From the NCBI GenBank assembly GCA_910584955.1, contig CAJUDC010000124.1, forward strand, positions 1 through 7,346: 7,346 nucleotides of DNA, read 5' to 3'. Source of the stretch: an uncultured Paraprevotella sp. (GTDB lineage: Bacteria > Bacteroidota > Bacteroidia > Bacteroidales > Bacteroidaceae). Made by a program: the position numbers and the translations under genes. This document shows positions 1-6,578 of the stretch, in pieces. A model generated the notes under the pieces. That model did no database searches, had not been told where the DNA came from, and was given only the letters and a program-made list of their open reading frames with translations. Positions within the stretch are counted from its first letter, which is position 1; the number at the start of each line of letters is the position of its first letter.

Positions 1-171
1 GAAGAAATATATTACAATTCTAGGAAAGCTATCCCCACGATTTGGCTACTGAGCCATCAAAACTGTTTTTTCGTCAATCTTTTTAGGGGGCATGTTGTCA
101 CAAATAGATGATATATGCGGTATATAATGATAATTTTGATAGAAAAACTGTGTCTTTTTGCAATATTTATT

Positions 172-179
172 TATCTTTG
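172..179 (+). promoter_or_regulatory. Candidate Bacteroidota -7 promoter element for the operon
   Basis: The eight bases TATCTTTG match the Bacteroidota -7 consensus TAnnTTTG and end 22 bases before the first start codon, which would give a very short leader. I see no convincing TTTG -33 element at the usual distance upstream; the nearest TTTG (157-160) is too close. A second match, TAATTTTG, lies at 131-138 and is an alternative. The assignment rests on motif match and position only. Confidence 0.35.
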
Positions 180-201
180 GCCGCGTTAATCTTAAGAAAG
201 T

Positions 202-963
202 ATGAAGATCACCTTATTGCAACGGGATATATGCTGGGCGGATCCGGCGCACAATAGGGCAAGGCTGGATAAAGTTTTTGCCGGTGTGGAAAAATCCGAT
301 TTGTATGTGTTGCCGGAGATGTTTTCGACGGGGTTCTGCACACAGCCCGCAGGTATTGCGGAAAGCGGTAACAGTGAGACGTTGGCATGGATGTGCAAAG
401 TAGCTGCCGAGCGTGATTGTGCGATTGCCGGAAGTGTGGCGGTGGAGGAGAACGGAACTTACTATAACCGTTTTTATTTTGTGTATCCTGATGGAACGAT
501 ACGGTCTTATGACAAAAAACACTTGTTTTCTTACGGTGGTGAACATTTGTGTTTTACGGCAGGAAAAGAGCGCGTCGTGGTGGAGTTTCGCGGTGTACGT
601 ATGCTGTTGCAGATTTGTTATGATCTGCGTTTTCCGGTATGGACACGTAATAGGGGAGATTACGATATGATACTTTATGTAGCCAGTTGGCCCACATCGC
701 GTGTAGAGGCGTGGAACCTGCTTTTGCGTGCGCGGGCCATTGAAAACCAATGCTATGTGGCTGGAGTGAATCGTGTGGGTACGGACCCTTCATGTACGTA
801 TTGCGGAGGCACGGTGCTGATAGATCCCTATGGAAAGACCGTGGCCGAATGCGAGACGGGGCGTGAGTGCGAGGTGAGTGGTAGTGTAGATATGGAACAG
901 CTGGAAGTTTATCGGAAGAAATTTCCCGTGCTGGGCGATGCAGATGCTTTCGACCTAGGCTGA
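202..963 (+). CDS. Nitrilase-superfamily omega-amidase (YafV/Nit2 type)
   Basis: This is a 253-residue cytoplasmic carbon-nitrogen hydrolase, about the usual length for the YafV group. The catalytic residues are visible: Glu39 in LPEMF, Lys105 in YDKKHLF, a second Glu at 114 in GGEH, and the nucleophile Cys139 in QICYDLRFP, a segment characteristic of YafV-like enzymes. YafV and mammalian Nit2 hydrolyse the omega-amide of 2-oxoglutaramate or 2-oxosuccinamate to ammonia and the 2-oxo acid; that activity is inferred here from family membership. No signal peptide is seen. The ATG at 202 is chosen because the typical beta-strand start (KITLLQ) follows directly and the preceding bases are purine-rich. 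It is the first gene of a same-strand series, 77 bases before iorA. With an aminotransferase further down, it may clear the 2-oxoglutaramate left by glutamine-dependent transamination. A different amidase substrate cannot be excluded. Confidence 0.88.
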   Translation: MKITLLQRDICWADPAHNRARLDKVFAGVEKSDLYVLPEMFSTGFCTQPAGIAESGNSETLAWMCKVAAERDCAIAGSVAVEENGTYYNRFYFVYPDGTIRSYDKKHLFSYGGEHLCFTAGKERVVVEFRGVRMLLQICYDLRFPVWTRNRGDYDMILYVASWPTSRVEAWNLLLRARAIENQCYVAGVNRVGTDPSCTYCGGTVLIDPYGKTVAECETGRECEVSGSVDMEQLEVYRKKFPVLGDADAFDLG

Positions 964-1040
964 TGATGCGACAGCTCGGCTGCGGTTTGTTTCTATTAGG
1001 ATTAGATGAACAACAAATAAACGACAAAAGATAAGTCAAG

Positions 1041-2654
1041 ATGGAAAAGCAACTTTTGTTAGGTGACGAGGCAATTGCACTGGGGGCCTTGCATGCCGAT
1101 ATAGCCGGCGTTTACGCTTACCCCGGAACGCCCAGCACTGAAATAACGGAATATATTCAACGTTCTCCATTGAGCAGGGAACGCAGACTGCATAGTACGT
1201 GGTGCACCAATGAAAAGACGGCTATGGAAGCTGCTCTGGGAATGTCGTATGCAGGTTGTCGTAGTATTGTGTGCATGAAGCACGTCGGTCTGAATGTGGC
1301 TGCCGATGCATTCGTCAATTCGGCCATGACCGGTGTTAACGGCGGACTGATAATCGTGGTGGCGGATGATCCTTCGATGCATTCGTCACAAAACGAGCAA
1401 GACTCCCGTTTTTATGGGAAGTTTGCGTTGATGCCGATTCTGGAACCGTCTTCTCAACAGGAAGCCTATGATATGATGGAATATGGTTTTGAATTGTCCG
1501 AGTGCGAGAAACTGCCTGTTCTTATGCGCATTGTTACTCGTATGGCTCACTCAAGAGCATCTGTCAGCGTCAAGTCTGAGGCAATGCCTGTACATCGGTT
1601 GCCTTATGCCAAGAATCCGGCGGGGTGGGTGCTTTTGCCTGCCAACGCACGTCGTAAGTATGACGCGCTTGTCGATCAGCAAGTTCGTTTGCAGCAGTTG
1701 GCATCCGAGGCGCCTTTTACACAGATTCGTCCATCTGGAGCGGACGCTTCGGTTATGGGAATTATCGCATGCGGAATAGGGTATAATTATGTGATGGAAG
1801 TAGATGGAAAGAAAGCCCGTCATAATGTATTGAAAATATCTCAATACCCGTTGCCGGCCGATAAGATACGGCAACTGGCCGAGATGTGTTCCGAGATATT
1901 GGTGGTAGAAGACGGTCAGCCTTTTGTTGAAGAGCAGGTGAAGGCTTTGTTAGGAGCCGATATTGTGGTGAAAGGACGCCTTACCCGTCACCTGCCCCGC
2001 ACAGGGGAATTGACGCCCGACAATGTGTCCGGTGCTATGGGGGTGCAGACCGAAAGTGTGTATTCTCAAGCAAAATATGTAGTGCCCCGCCCGCCAGCCT
2101 TATGTCAGGGGTGCGGTCATCGTGATGTATATGCAGCACTCAATGAGGTGATAAAGGAATATCCAGACGCTCGTGTTTTTTCGGATATAGGTTGTTATAC
2201 ATTAGGTGCGCTGCCCCCCTTCCGTGCTATAGATACATGTGTAGACATGGGAGCTTCTATTACTATGGCCAAGGGCGCCGCCGATGCCGGTTTGTTCCCG
2301 GCCGTAGCTGTTATCGGTGATTCTACATTTACTCATAGCGGTATGACCGGTTTACTGGATGCTGTTAACGATAAGGCGCGTATAACAGTGATTATCTCGG
2401 ACAACCTGACTACGGCTATGACCGGAGGGCAAGATTCGGCTGGAACCAATAAGTTTGAAGCCATCTGCCTGGGGCTGGGCGTTGAACCGGAACATGTGCA
2501 TGTGGTAGTGCCTTTACCTAAGAATATGGATGAGATAACACGTATTATCCGCGAGGAAATTGAGTATGACGGCGTGTCGGTTATCATACCTCGCCGTGAA
2601 TGTATACAGACGCTTAACCGTAAATTGAAACAAAAACGAGCTGAAAAGAAATAA
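1041..2654 (+). CDS. iorA: Indolepyruvate/aryl-2-oxoacid:ferredoxin oxidoreductase, alpha subunit, without ferredoxin domain
   Basis: The 537-residue protein is the thiamine-diphosphate subunit that oxidatively decarboxylates aryl-2-oxoacids to arylacyl-CoA plus CO2, or runs in reverse, with ferredoxin. The N-terminal pyrimidine-binding domain shows YPGTPSTE (27-34) and the cofactor-activating Glu58 in TNEK. A linking transketolase-C-like domain covers roughly 235-320. The diphosphate-binding domain begins near RPPALCQGCGHR (350-361), continues through SDIGCYTLG (381-389), and carries the GDS...N thiamine motif (Gly426 to Asn455). Classical IorA proteins continue for a further 60-100 residues with a CxxCxxCxxxC ferredoxin domain; this one stops soon after IIPRREC (515-521) with a basic tail. 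Cys355, Cys358, Cys385 and Cys521 remain and could ligate one proximal 4Fe-4S cluster, by analogy with other 2-oxoacid oxidoreductases (inference). The stop codon is two bases before the iorB start, so the two are surely co-expressed. Substrate preference (indolepyruvate, phenylpyruvate or hydroxyphenylpyruvate) cannot be read from sequence. Confidence 0.93.
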   Translation: MEKQLLLGDEAIALGALHADIAGVYAYPGTPSTEITEYIQRSPLSRERRLHSTWCTNEKTAMEAALGMSYAGCRSIVCMKHVGLNVAADAFVNSAMTGVNGGLIIVVADDPSMHSSQNEQDSRFYGKFALMPILEPSSQQEAYDMMEYGFELSECEKLPVLMRIVTRMAHSRASVSVKSEAMPVHRLPYAKNPAGWVLLPANARRKYDALVDQQVRLQQLASEAPFTQIRPSGADASVMGIIACGIGYNYVMEVDGKKARHNVLKISQYPLPADKIRQLAEMCSEILVVEDGQPFVEEQVKALLGADIVVKGRLTRHLPRTGELTPDNVSGAMGVQTESVYSQAKYVVPRPPALCQGCGHRDVYAALNEVIKEYPDARVFSDIGCYTLGALPPFRAIDTCVDMGASITMAKGAADAGLFPAVAVIGDSTFTHSGMTGLLDAVNDKARITVIISDNLTTAMTGGQDSAGTNKFEAICLGLGVEPEHVHVVVPLPKNMDEITRIIREEIEYDGVSVIIPRRECIQTLNRKLKQKRAEKK

Positions 2655-2656
2655 TC

Positions 2657-3238
2657 ATGAAAAAAGATATAATCCTGTCGGGAGTAGGAGGTCAGGGCAT
2701 TTTGTCCATCGCGACAATCATTGGAGAAGCGGCGGTAAAAGCCGGGTTGACCTTGAAACAGGCCGAAGTGCATGGTATGAGCCAGCGCGGAGGTGATGTG
2801 CAGTCTAACTTGCGTTTGTCGGATGATACCATATATTCCGATTTGATAAGCATGGGTGGTGCGGATATGATTTTGTCGCTGGAACCTATGGAGGCTCTTC
2901 GTTACTTGCCTTATCTGAATAAGGAAGGATGGATCATTACATCATCTGCTCCGTTCAAGAATATACCCGATTATCCTGAAGATGCCGCTTTACAAGATGA
3001 GCTGAAAGCTTTGCCTCATGTGGTGGCTGTGGATGTGGAGACATTGGCGCAGGAAAACCGAATGCCTAAGTGTGCCAATGTGATTTTGTTGGGTGCTGCT
3101 GCCCGTTATATGGGTATTTTGTCGGACAATGAGTTGCGCGATGCCGTAGGACGTGTTTTTGCGTCGAAAGGCAATGCCGTAGTGGAGATGAACAGACGGG
3201 CTTTCGATGTCGGTTATGCCGCTGTTTCCGCCCTTTAA
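2657..3238 (+). CDS. iorB: Indolepyruvate/aryl-2-oxoacid:ferredoxin oxidoreductase, beta (gamma-domain) subunit
   Basis: This 193-residue protein is a complete POR/KOR gamma-type domain, the small partner of IorA. The hallmark GVGGQG loop is at 9-14, followed by the conserved segment EVHGMSQRGGDV (37-48) and LEPMEA (75-80), all typical of IorB. In this superfamily the domain helps bind coenzyme A and shapes the active site of the heteromeric complex. The length is normal for the family and no cysteine cluster is present, so it does not replace the ferredoxin domain missing from IorA. The ATG at 2657 is two bases after the iorA stop, which implies translational coupling. The complex is soluble and, by family, oxygen-sensitive. 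Confidence 0.93.
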   Translation: MKKDIILSGVGGQGILSIATIIGEAAVKAGLTLKQAEVHGMSQRGGDVQSNLRLSDDTIYSDLISMGGADMILSLEPMEALRYLPYLNKEGWIITSSAPFKNIPDYPEDAALQDELKALPHVVAVDVETLAQENRMPKCANVILLGAAARYMGILSDNELRDAVGRVFASKGNAVVEMNRRAFDVGYAAVSAL

Positions 3239-3248
3239 TGAGAAGAGC

Positions 3249-4571
3249 ATGAAACATCGGGTATTTAGTGAAGAGTTGGTGGCACGGGTGGTCGACGAAC
3301 TGAAAATCGGCGATTTGTCGCGTGCCACTATCGGCGAGGTTCTTTTGGTTGCTTCCAGGTTGGAAGAACTGACAGGTATTCCTTTTATTCGTATGGATCA
3401 GGGGTCGCCTGGTTTACCGGCCAACCGTATTGGGGTGGAGGCCGAAAAGGCCGCTCTCGACCGTGGAGTAGGGGCGCAGTATCCGGCTGCCGCTGGTGTT
3501 CCCGAACTGAAAGAGCAAGCTTCGCGTTTTGTCAAGGCTTTCCTGAATCTGGAAATCAGTGCTCGTGCCTGTATTCCTACAACGGGCAGTGTGGCGGCAT
3601 CTTTCGGTGCGTTTGTTGCCTGTACCCAGCGAAAGACGGAACAAAAGAAGGTCCTGTTTATTGATCCGGGATTCCCTATTCAGAAGTCGCAGTTGCGTAT
3701 TATCGGGGTGGAGTGGGAGCAGTTCGATATTTATCATTATCGAGGGGAGGCATTGCGCGATAAACTGGAAAGCTATTTACGTAAGGGAGATGTGGCCGCT
3801 ATCGTATACTCCAACCCAAACAATCCCGCGTGGATTTGTCTGGAAGAGGAGGAATTGGCCATTATTGGTAAATTGGCAACACAATACGACGCGGTGGTGT
3901 TGGAGGATATGGCTTATTTCTGTATGGATTTTCGCAGCGATTACGGTAAGCCCTATGTGGCACCGTATCCGCCCAGCGTCGCCCGTTATACGGATAATTA
4001 TATATTGATGTTGTCTTCGTCCAAGATATTCAGCTACGCCGGCCAGCGTATGGCGGTAGTGTGTGTGTCCGACAAGTTGTTTGATACTTATTATCCGGTG
4101 CTGGCCGAGCGATATGGCGATTCCGGTGTGTTCGGTCCGACGTTCATTGCGTCTATCCTTTATATGATCACTAGCGGGTGTACGGCTTCTACTCAATATG
4201 GTTATGCCGAGATGTTGCGTGCATCGTGCGATGGCGAGTTGGATTTTGTAAGCGATGTGCGAGAGTATGGCGTGCGGGCTGAACGGATGAAGAAGATCTT
4301 CACGGACAATGGTTTCCATGTTGTTTACGATTACGATGTAACGAAACCGGTGGGGGACGGCTTCTTCTTCACTATCGGTTATGGTAAGATGCGTAGCGGA
4401 GAATTGTTGAAAGAATTGCTTTATTACGGCGTGAGCAGTATAGCGTTGGGAACGACCGGTAGCGAACAAGAAGGCGTGCGTGCCTGTACTTCACGAATGC
4501 GCGAAGAATTGTATCCGATTATGCAAGAGCGTATGGAAGCCTTCCGGAGAGACCATCCTCTGGGAGAATAA
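3249..4571 (+). CDS. PLP-dependent aminotransferase, fold type I (class I/II), probably aromatic
   Basis: The 440-residue protein is a complete class I/II aminotransferase. Visible family marks are the substrate-side segment DQGSPGLPANR (50-60), SNPNNP (188-193) whose Asn contacts the cofactor, Asp220 in LEDMAYF which pairs with the pyridine nitrogen, the Schiff-base lysine Lys259 in SSSKIFSYAGQR with Arg267 as phosphate contact, and a C-terminal Arg411 in GVRACTS, the likely carboxylate-binding arginine. The role inferred from context is reversible transamination between an aromatic amino acid and its arylpyruvate, the substrate of the IorAB complex encoded just upstream. The donor could be glutamate or, given the omega-amidase gene at 202-963, glutamine. 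The frame is open from an ATG at 3207, which would overlap iorB. I prefer 3249 because it follows the iorB stop by 10 bases, has a purine-rich AGAAGAG just before it, and gives a normal N-terminus; the very short spacing leaves some doubt. Confidence 0.88.
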   Translation: MKHRVFSEELVARVVDELKIGDLSRATIGEVLLVASRLEELTGIPFIRMDQGSPGLPANRIGVEAEKAALDRGVGAQYPAAAGVPELKEQASRFVKAFLNLEISARACIPTTGSVAASFGAFVACTQRKTEQKKVLFIDPGFPIQKSQLRIIGVEWEQFDIYHYRGEALRDKLESYLRKGDVAAIVYSNPNNPAWICLEEEELAIIGKLATQYDAVVLEDMAYFCMDFRSDYGKPYVAPYPPSVARYTDNYILMLSSSKIFSYAGQRMAVVCVSDKLFDTYYPVLAERYGDSGVFGPTFIASILYMITSGCTASTQYGYAEMLRASCDGELDFVSDVREYGVRAERMKKIFTDNGFHVVYDYDVTKPVGDGFFFTIGYGKMRSGELLKELLYYGVSSIALGTTGSEQEGVRACTSRMREELYPIMQERMEAFRRDHPLGE

Positions 4572-4595
4572 ACTATGTCGATTAAATATTAAATC

Positions 4596-4602
4596 AGAAG
4601 GA
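4596..4602 (+). promoter_or_regulatory. Ribosome-binding site deciding the paaK start
   Basis: AGAAGGA lies six bases before the ATG at 4609. It is the best Shine-Dalgarno-like sequence in the operon and supports this start over an upstream in-frame ATG at 4480 that would overlap the aminotransferase gene by 92 bases. Confidence 0.6.
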
Positions 4603-4608
4603 CTGCCC

Positions 4609-5910
4609 ATGATTTGGAACAGGAATAAAGAATGTATGAGTCGCGATGAAATGAGCGACTTGCAGGGAAAGCGCCTGCACAAACTAGTTACCTTGGTATA
4701 TCACAATGTTCCGTTTTATCGGAATAAGATGCAGGTGATGGATGTGTCGCCAGACGATATACGTACGATAGAAGATATTGTGAAACTGCCGTTTACCACG
4801 AAACAGGATTTACGTGATAACTATCCTTACGGACTACAAGCGGCATCGCAGTCGGAGATTGTGCGTGTACATGCTTCTTCGGGCACAACGGGTAATCCGA
4901 CTATTGTAGGGTATACCCGCAAGGATTTGTCGGTGTGGTCGGAAGTAATGGCACGCAGTCTGGCCGCTTACGGCATTACGCGGAAAGACACTTTCTCGGT
5001 TAGTTACGGTTATGGGCTTTTTACCGGTGGCCTTGGTGCTCATTACGGTGTGGAAAATTTGGGAGCTACGGTAATACCCGCTTCTACGGGTAACACGGAA
5101 AAACACATTCGCCTTATCCGTGATTTACATATCACGGGCATTGCCTGTACGCCTTCTTATGCCCTCTATCTGGCTGAGACGCTGGACAAGATGGGGCTGA
5201 CGAAGGAGGATATAGATTTGCGGGTCGGGGCTTTCGGTGCGGAGCCTTGGACGGAAAACATGCGTCGCGAAATAGAGGAGCGTTTGGGAATAAAGGGATA
5301 TAATCTATATGGGCTGAGTGAGATCATGGGGCCCGGAGTTTCGTATGAATGTCAGGAGCAACACGGTTCGCATATCAATGAGGACCATTTCTATCCCGAG
5401 ATAATAAACCCGGATACATTGGAGCAATTACCGAAAGGACAACAAGGAGAACTTGTATTCACTACGCTTACCAAGGAAGGAATGCCTTTATTGCGATACC
5501 GTACGAAGGATCTTTGTTCGTTGATGGAAGGGGAGTGCGCCTGCGGACGAACAAATGTACGGATGAGCCGTATCATGGGACGGAGCGATGATATGCTTAT
5601 TATTCGAGGTATCAACGTATTCCCCTCGCAGGTTGAAAGTGTTATACTTGAGATGCCCGAGTTCGAGCCGCATTACATGCTGGTGGTAGATCGGGTGAAC
5701 AATCTTGATACGTTGCAGGTTCAGGTTGAAGTGCGACAAGACTATTTTTCCGATGAAATCGGTCGGATGCTGGCTATGAGAAAGAGACTGGTTGACAAAC
5801 TGAAGAGTGTTCTCTCTATCAGTGCCGATGTGAAGTTGATGGAACCCAACAGCATAGCTCGTAGTCAAGGCAAAGGAAAGCATGTGATAGACAATCGTAA
5901 ACTGAACTAA
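4609..5910 (+). CDS. paaK: Phenylacetate-CoA ligase (AMP-forming)
   Basis: The 433-residue protein is a full-length member of the PaaK branch of the adenylate-forming (ANL) enzymes. It activates an arylacetate with ATP to the adenylate and transfers it to CoA, giving arylacetyl-CoA, AMP and pyrophosphate. In order: the phosphate-binding loop ASSGTTGNPT (89-98), the PaaK-typical SYGYGLFTGG (132-141), GAFGAEPW (207-214), the adenine-side motif YNLYGLSE (231-238), RYRTKD (296-301), the hinge region GRSDDMLIIRG (325-335), and the C-terminal GKGKHVID with the likely catalytic lysine at 422 or 424. A CACGR segment (310-314) is also typical of PaaK. Both domains are intact. Phenylacetate, indoleacetate and hydroxyphenylacetate are all possible substrates. 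The product is the same compound class as the IorAB product, so the enzyme provides an entry for free arylacetates into reductive carboxylation. No phenylacetyl-CoA epoxidase or ring-cleavage genes are nearby, which argues against aerobic degradation. Confidence 0.92.
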   Translation: MIWNRNKECMSRDEMSDLQGKRLHKLVTLVYHNVPFYRNKMQVMDVSPDDIRTIEDIVKLPFTTKQDLRDNYPYGLQAASQSEIVRVHASSGTTGNPTIVGYTRKDLSVWSEVMARSLAAYGITRKDTFSVSYGYGLFTGGLGAHYGVENLGATVIPASTGNTEKHIRLIRDLHITGIACTPSYALYLAETLDKMGLTKEDIDLRVGAFGAEPWTENMRREIEERLGIKGYNLYGLSEIMGPGVSYECQEQHGSHINEDHFYPEIINPDTLEQLPKGQQGELVFTTLTKEGMPLLRYRTKDLCSLMEGECACGRTNVRMSRIMGRSDDMLIIRGINVFPSQVESVILEMPEFEPHYMLVVDRVNNLDTLQVQVEVRQDYFSDEIGRMLAMRKRLVDKLKSVLSISADVKLMEPNSIARSQGKGKHVIDNRKLN

Positions 5911-5923
5911 AACATCTGTAAAT

Positions 5924-6340
5924 ATGACCATCAAGCAATTGTCCGTGTTTTTAGAGAATAAAACCGGGCGCATAAATGAAGTGACCAAGATACTGGCAAA
6001 GAACAATATCAATATGCACGCTTTCAGTATGGCGGAGACGACGGACTTTGGCATACTTCGCCTCATTGTATCTGATGTGGACAAGGCCGTGAATGCCTTG
6101 CGTGAGGCTAGTTTTGCCGTTATATTGACAGACGTGGTGTGTTTGAGCTGCCCCAATGTAGCCGGTTCCTTATCGGCTATTATGGAGAAACTGGCCACGC
6201 ATGACATTTTTATCGAATACATGTATGCCTTTGCACAAGGTGACGAGGCGCATGTAATTATCCGTCCGAATAATTTGCCCCGCTGTCTGGAGACGTTGCA
6301 GCAAGAGAGTTGCGACGTACTTGATAAAGACCGATTATGA
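5924..6340 (+). CDS. Tandem ACT-domain protein, putative amino-acid sensor
   Basis: The 138-residue protein consists only of two ACT domains. The first spans about 3-68, with the ligand-loop pattern NKTGRINEV (12-20) followed by a helix and a strand beginning at NINMHAF (28-34). The second spans about 72-137, with the parallel pattern NVAGSLSAIM (78-87) and DIFIEYMYAF (94-103). ACT domains bind amino acids at domain interfaces and regulate enzymes of amino acid metabolism. No catalytic, DNA-binding or membrane segment is present, so it should act by binding a partner protein or as an independent ligand-binding dimer. It starts 13 bases after paaK and is the last gene of the series, so its partner is probably an enzyme of this pathway, with a pathway amino acid as ligand (inference). 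ACT proteins beside paaK and ior genes are a recurring arrangement in anaerobes. The start is firm; the ribosome site is weak and A-rich. Confidence 0.88.
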   Translation: MTIKQLSVFLENKTGRINEVTKILAKNNINMHAFSMAETTDFGILRLIVSDVDKAVNALREASFAVILTDVVCLSCPNVAGSLSAIMEKLATHDIFIEYMYAFAQGDEAHVIIRPNNLPRCLETLQQESCDVLDKDRL

Positions 6341-6408
6341 AACGGTCGCGTCACGAAGCGGAATAGGCTGGAAAATGCAGCGTGACTCCATCCTCGGACG
6401 CACATAAT

Positions 6409-6450
6409 TCTTACGCAGAGGTATACGCAAGTGTACGCTTATGCGTAAGA
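6409..6450 (+). other. Two-tier hairpin with GCAA tetraloop in the operon 3' region
   Basis: The outer arms TCTTACGCA (6409-6417) and TGCGTAAGA (6442-6450) are perfect reverse complements. Inside, GTATAC (6421-6426) pairs with GTGTAC (6431-6436), one G-U pair included, and closes on GCAA, a GNRA-class tetraloop. An asymmetric internal loop of 3 and 5 bases separates the two stems. The direct repeat GTATACGC/GTGTACGC overlaps the inner stem. No T-run follows, so it is not a simple terminator. It may be a structured 3'-untranslated element, an RNA processing barrier or part of a dispersed repeat; the role is unknown. Confidence 0.45.
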
Positions 6451-6474
6451 CAATGATTTTGAAAATAGAATACC

Positions 6475-6505
6475 GTCCGTTTCGGAGCCTATTATGGTAA
6501 CGGAC
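6475..6505 (+). other. Small hairpin abutting the long terminator stem
   Basis: GTCCGTT (6475-6481) and AACGGAC (6499-6505) form a perfect 7-bp stem around a 17-base loop. Its right arm ends exactly one base before the 20-bp stem begins, so the two helices could stack. A smaller alternative, TCCG-TTT-CGGA (6476-6486), would compete with it. Confidence 0.3.
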
Positions 6506-6578
6506 AAACAAACGCTGCCGAAAGAATGATTCCTTTGATAAGTCTGTAGACAAGGAAGTCTTTCGGCAGCGTTTGTTT
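6506..6578 (+). terminator. Long inverted repeat, probable (bidirectional) terminator of the operon
   Basis: The bases 6506-6525 and 6559-6578 are perfect 20-base reverse complements, with the GC-rich core CGCTGCCG in the left arm. After a small internal loop, TTCCTT (6530-6535) pairs with AAGGAA (6552-6557), leaving a large apical loop. The right arm ends in GTTTGTTTTA, giving a U-rich though G-interrupted tail on the + strand; the opposite strand has a similar GTTTGTTTG tail, so it could stop transcription from both sides. It lies 165 bases after the last operon gene. The stem is longer than most simple terminators, so a palindromic repeat element is an alternative reading. Confidence 0.6.

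Noticed and set aside
43..56. TGGCT-ACTG-AGCCA stem as a terminator of an upstream gene
   Set aside because: The stem is only 5 bp and the T-run begins nine bases after it, so it is too weak and too distant.
3207..3248. Upstream start of the aminotransferase inside iorB
   Set aside because: It would add 14 residues that are a shifted reading of iorB, and the ATG at 3249 directly after the iorB stop gives a normal N-terminus.
3777..4469. 230-codon open frame on the minus strand inside the aminotransferase gene
   Set aside because: The opposite strand carries the PLP lysine and SNPNNP motifs in frame; the antisense product has no recognisable motif.
4480..4608. 43-residue N-terminal extension of the paaK frame, overlapping the aminotransferase gene
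   Set aside because: PaaK proteins are about 430-440 residues and start near the MIWN segment; the ATG at 4609 has a good AGAAGGA six bases upstream, and the extension is a shadow of the aminotransferase 3' end.
5488..6405. 305-codon open frame on the minus strand
   Set aside because: It lies antisense to the end of paaK and the whole ACT gene, both of which have clear family motifs. Its product is low-quality, rich in Ser, His and Arg, and shows no family pattern.
6335..6553. 72-codon minus-strand frame across the structured 3' region
   Set aside because: Its first codons lie in the loop and left arm of the long hairpin and its end overlaps the ACT gene stop; it is Arg-rich with no motif and no promoter or ribosome site. 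I treat the region as structured non-coding DNA.
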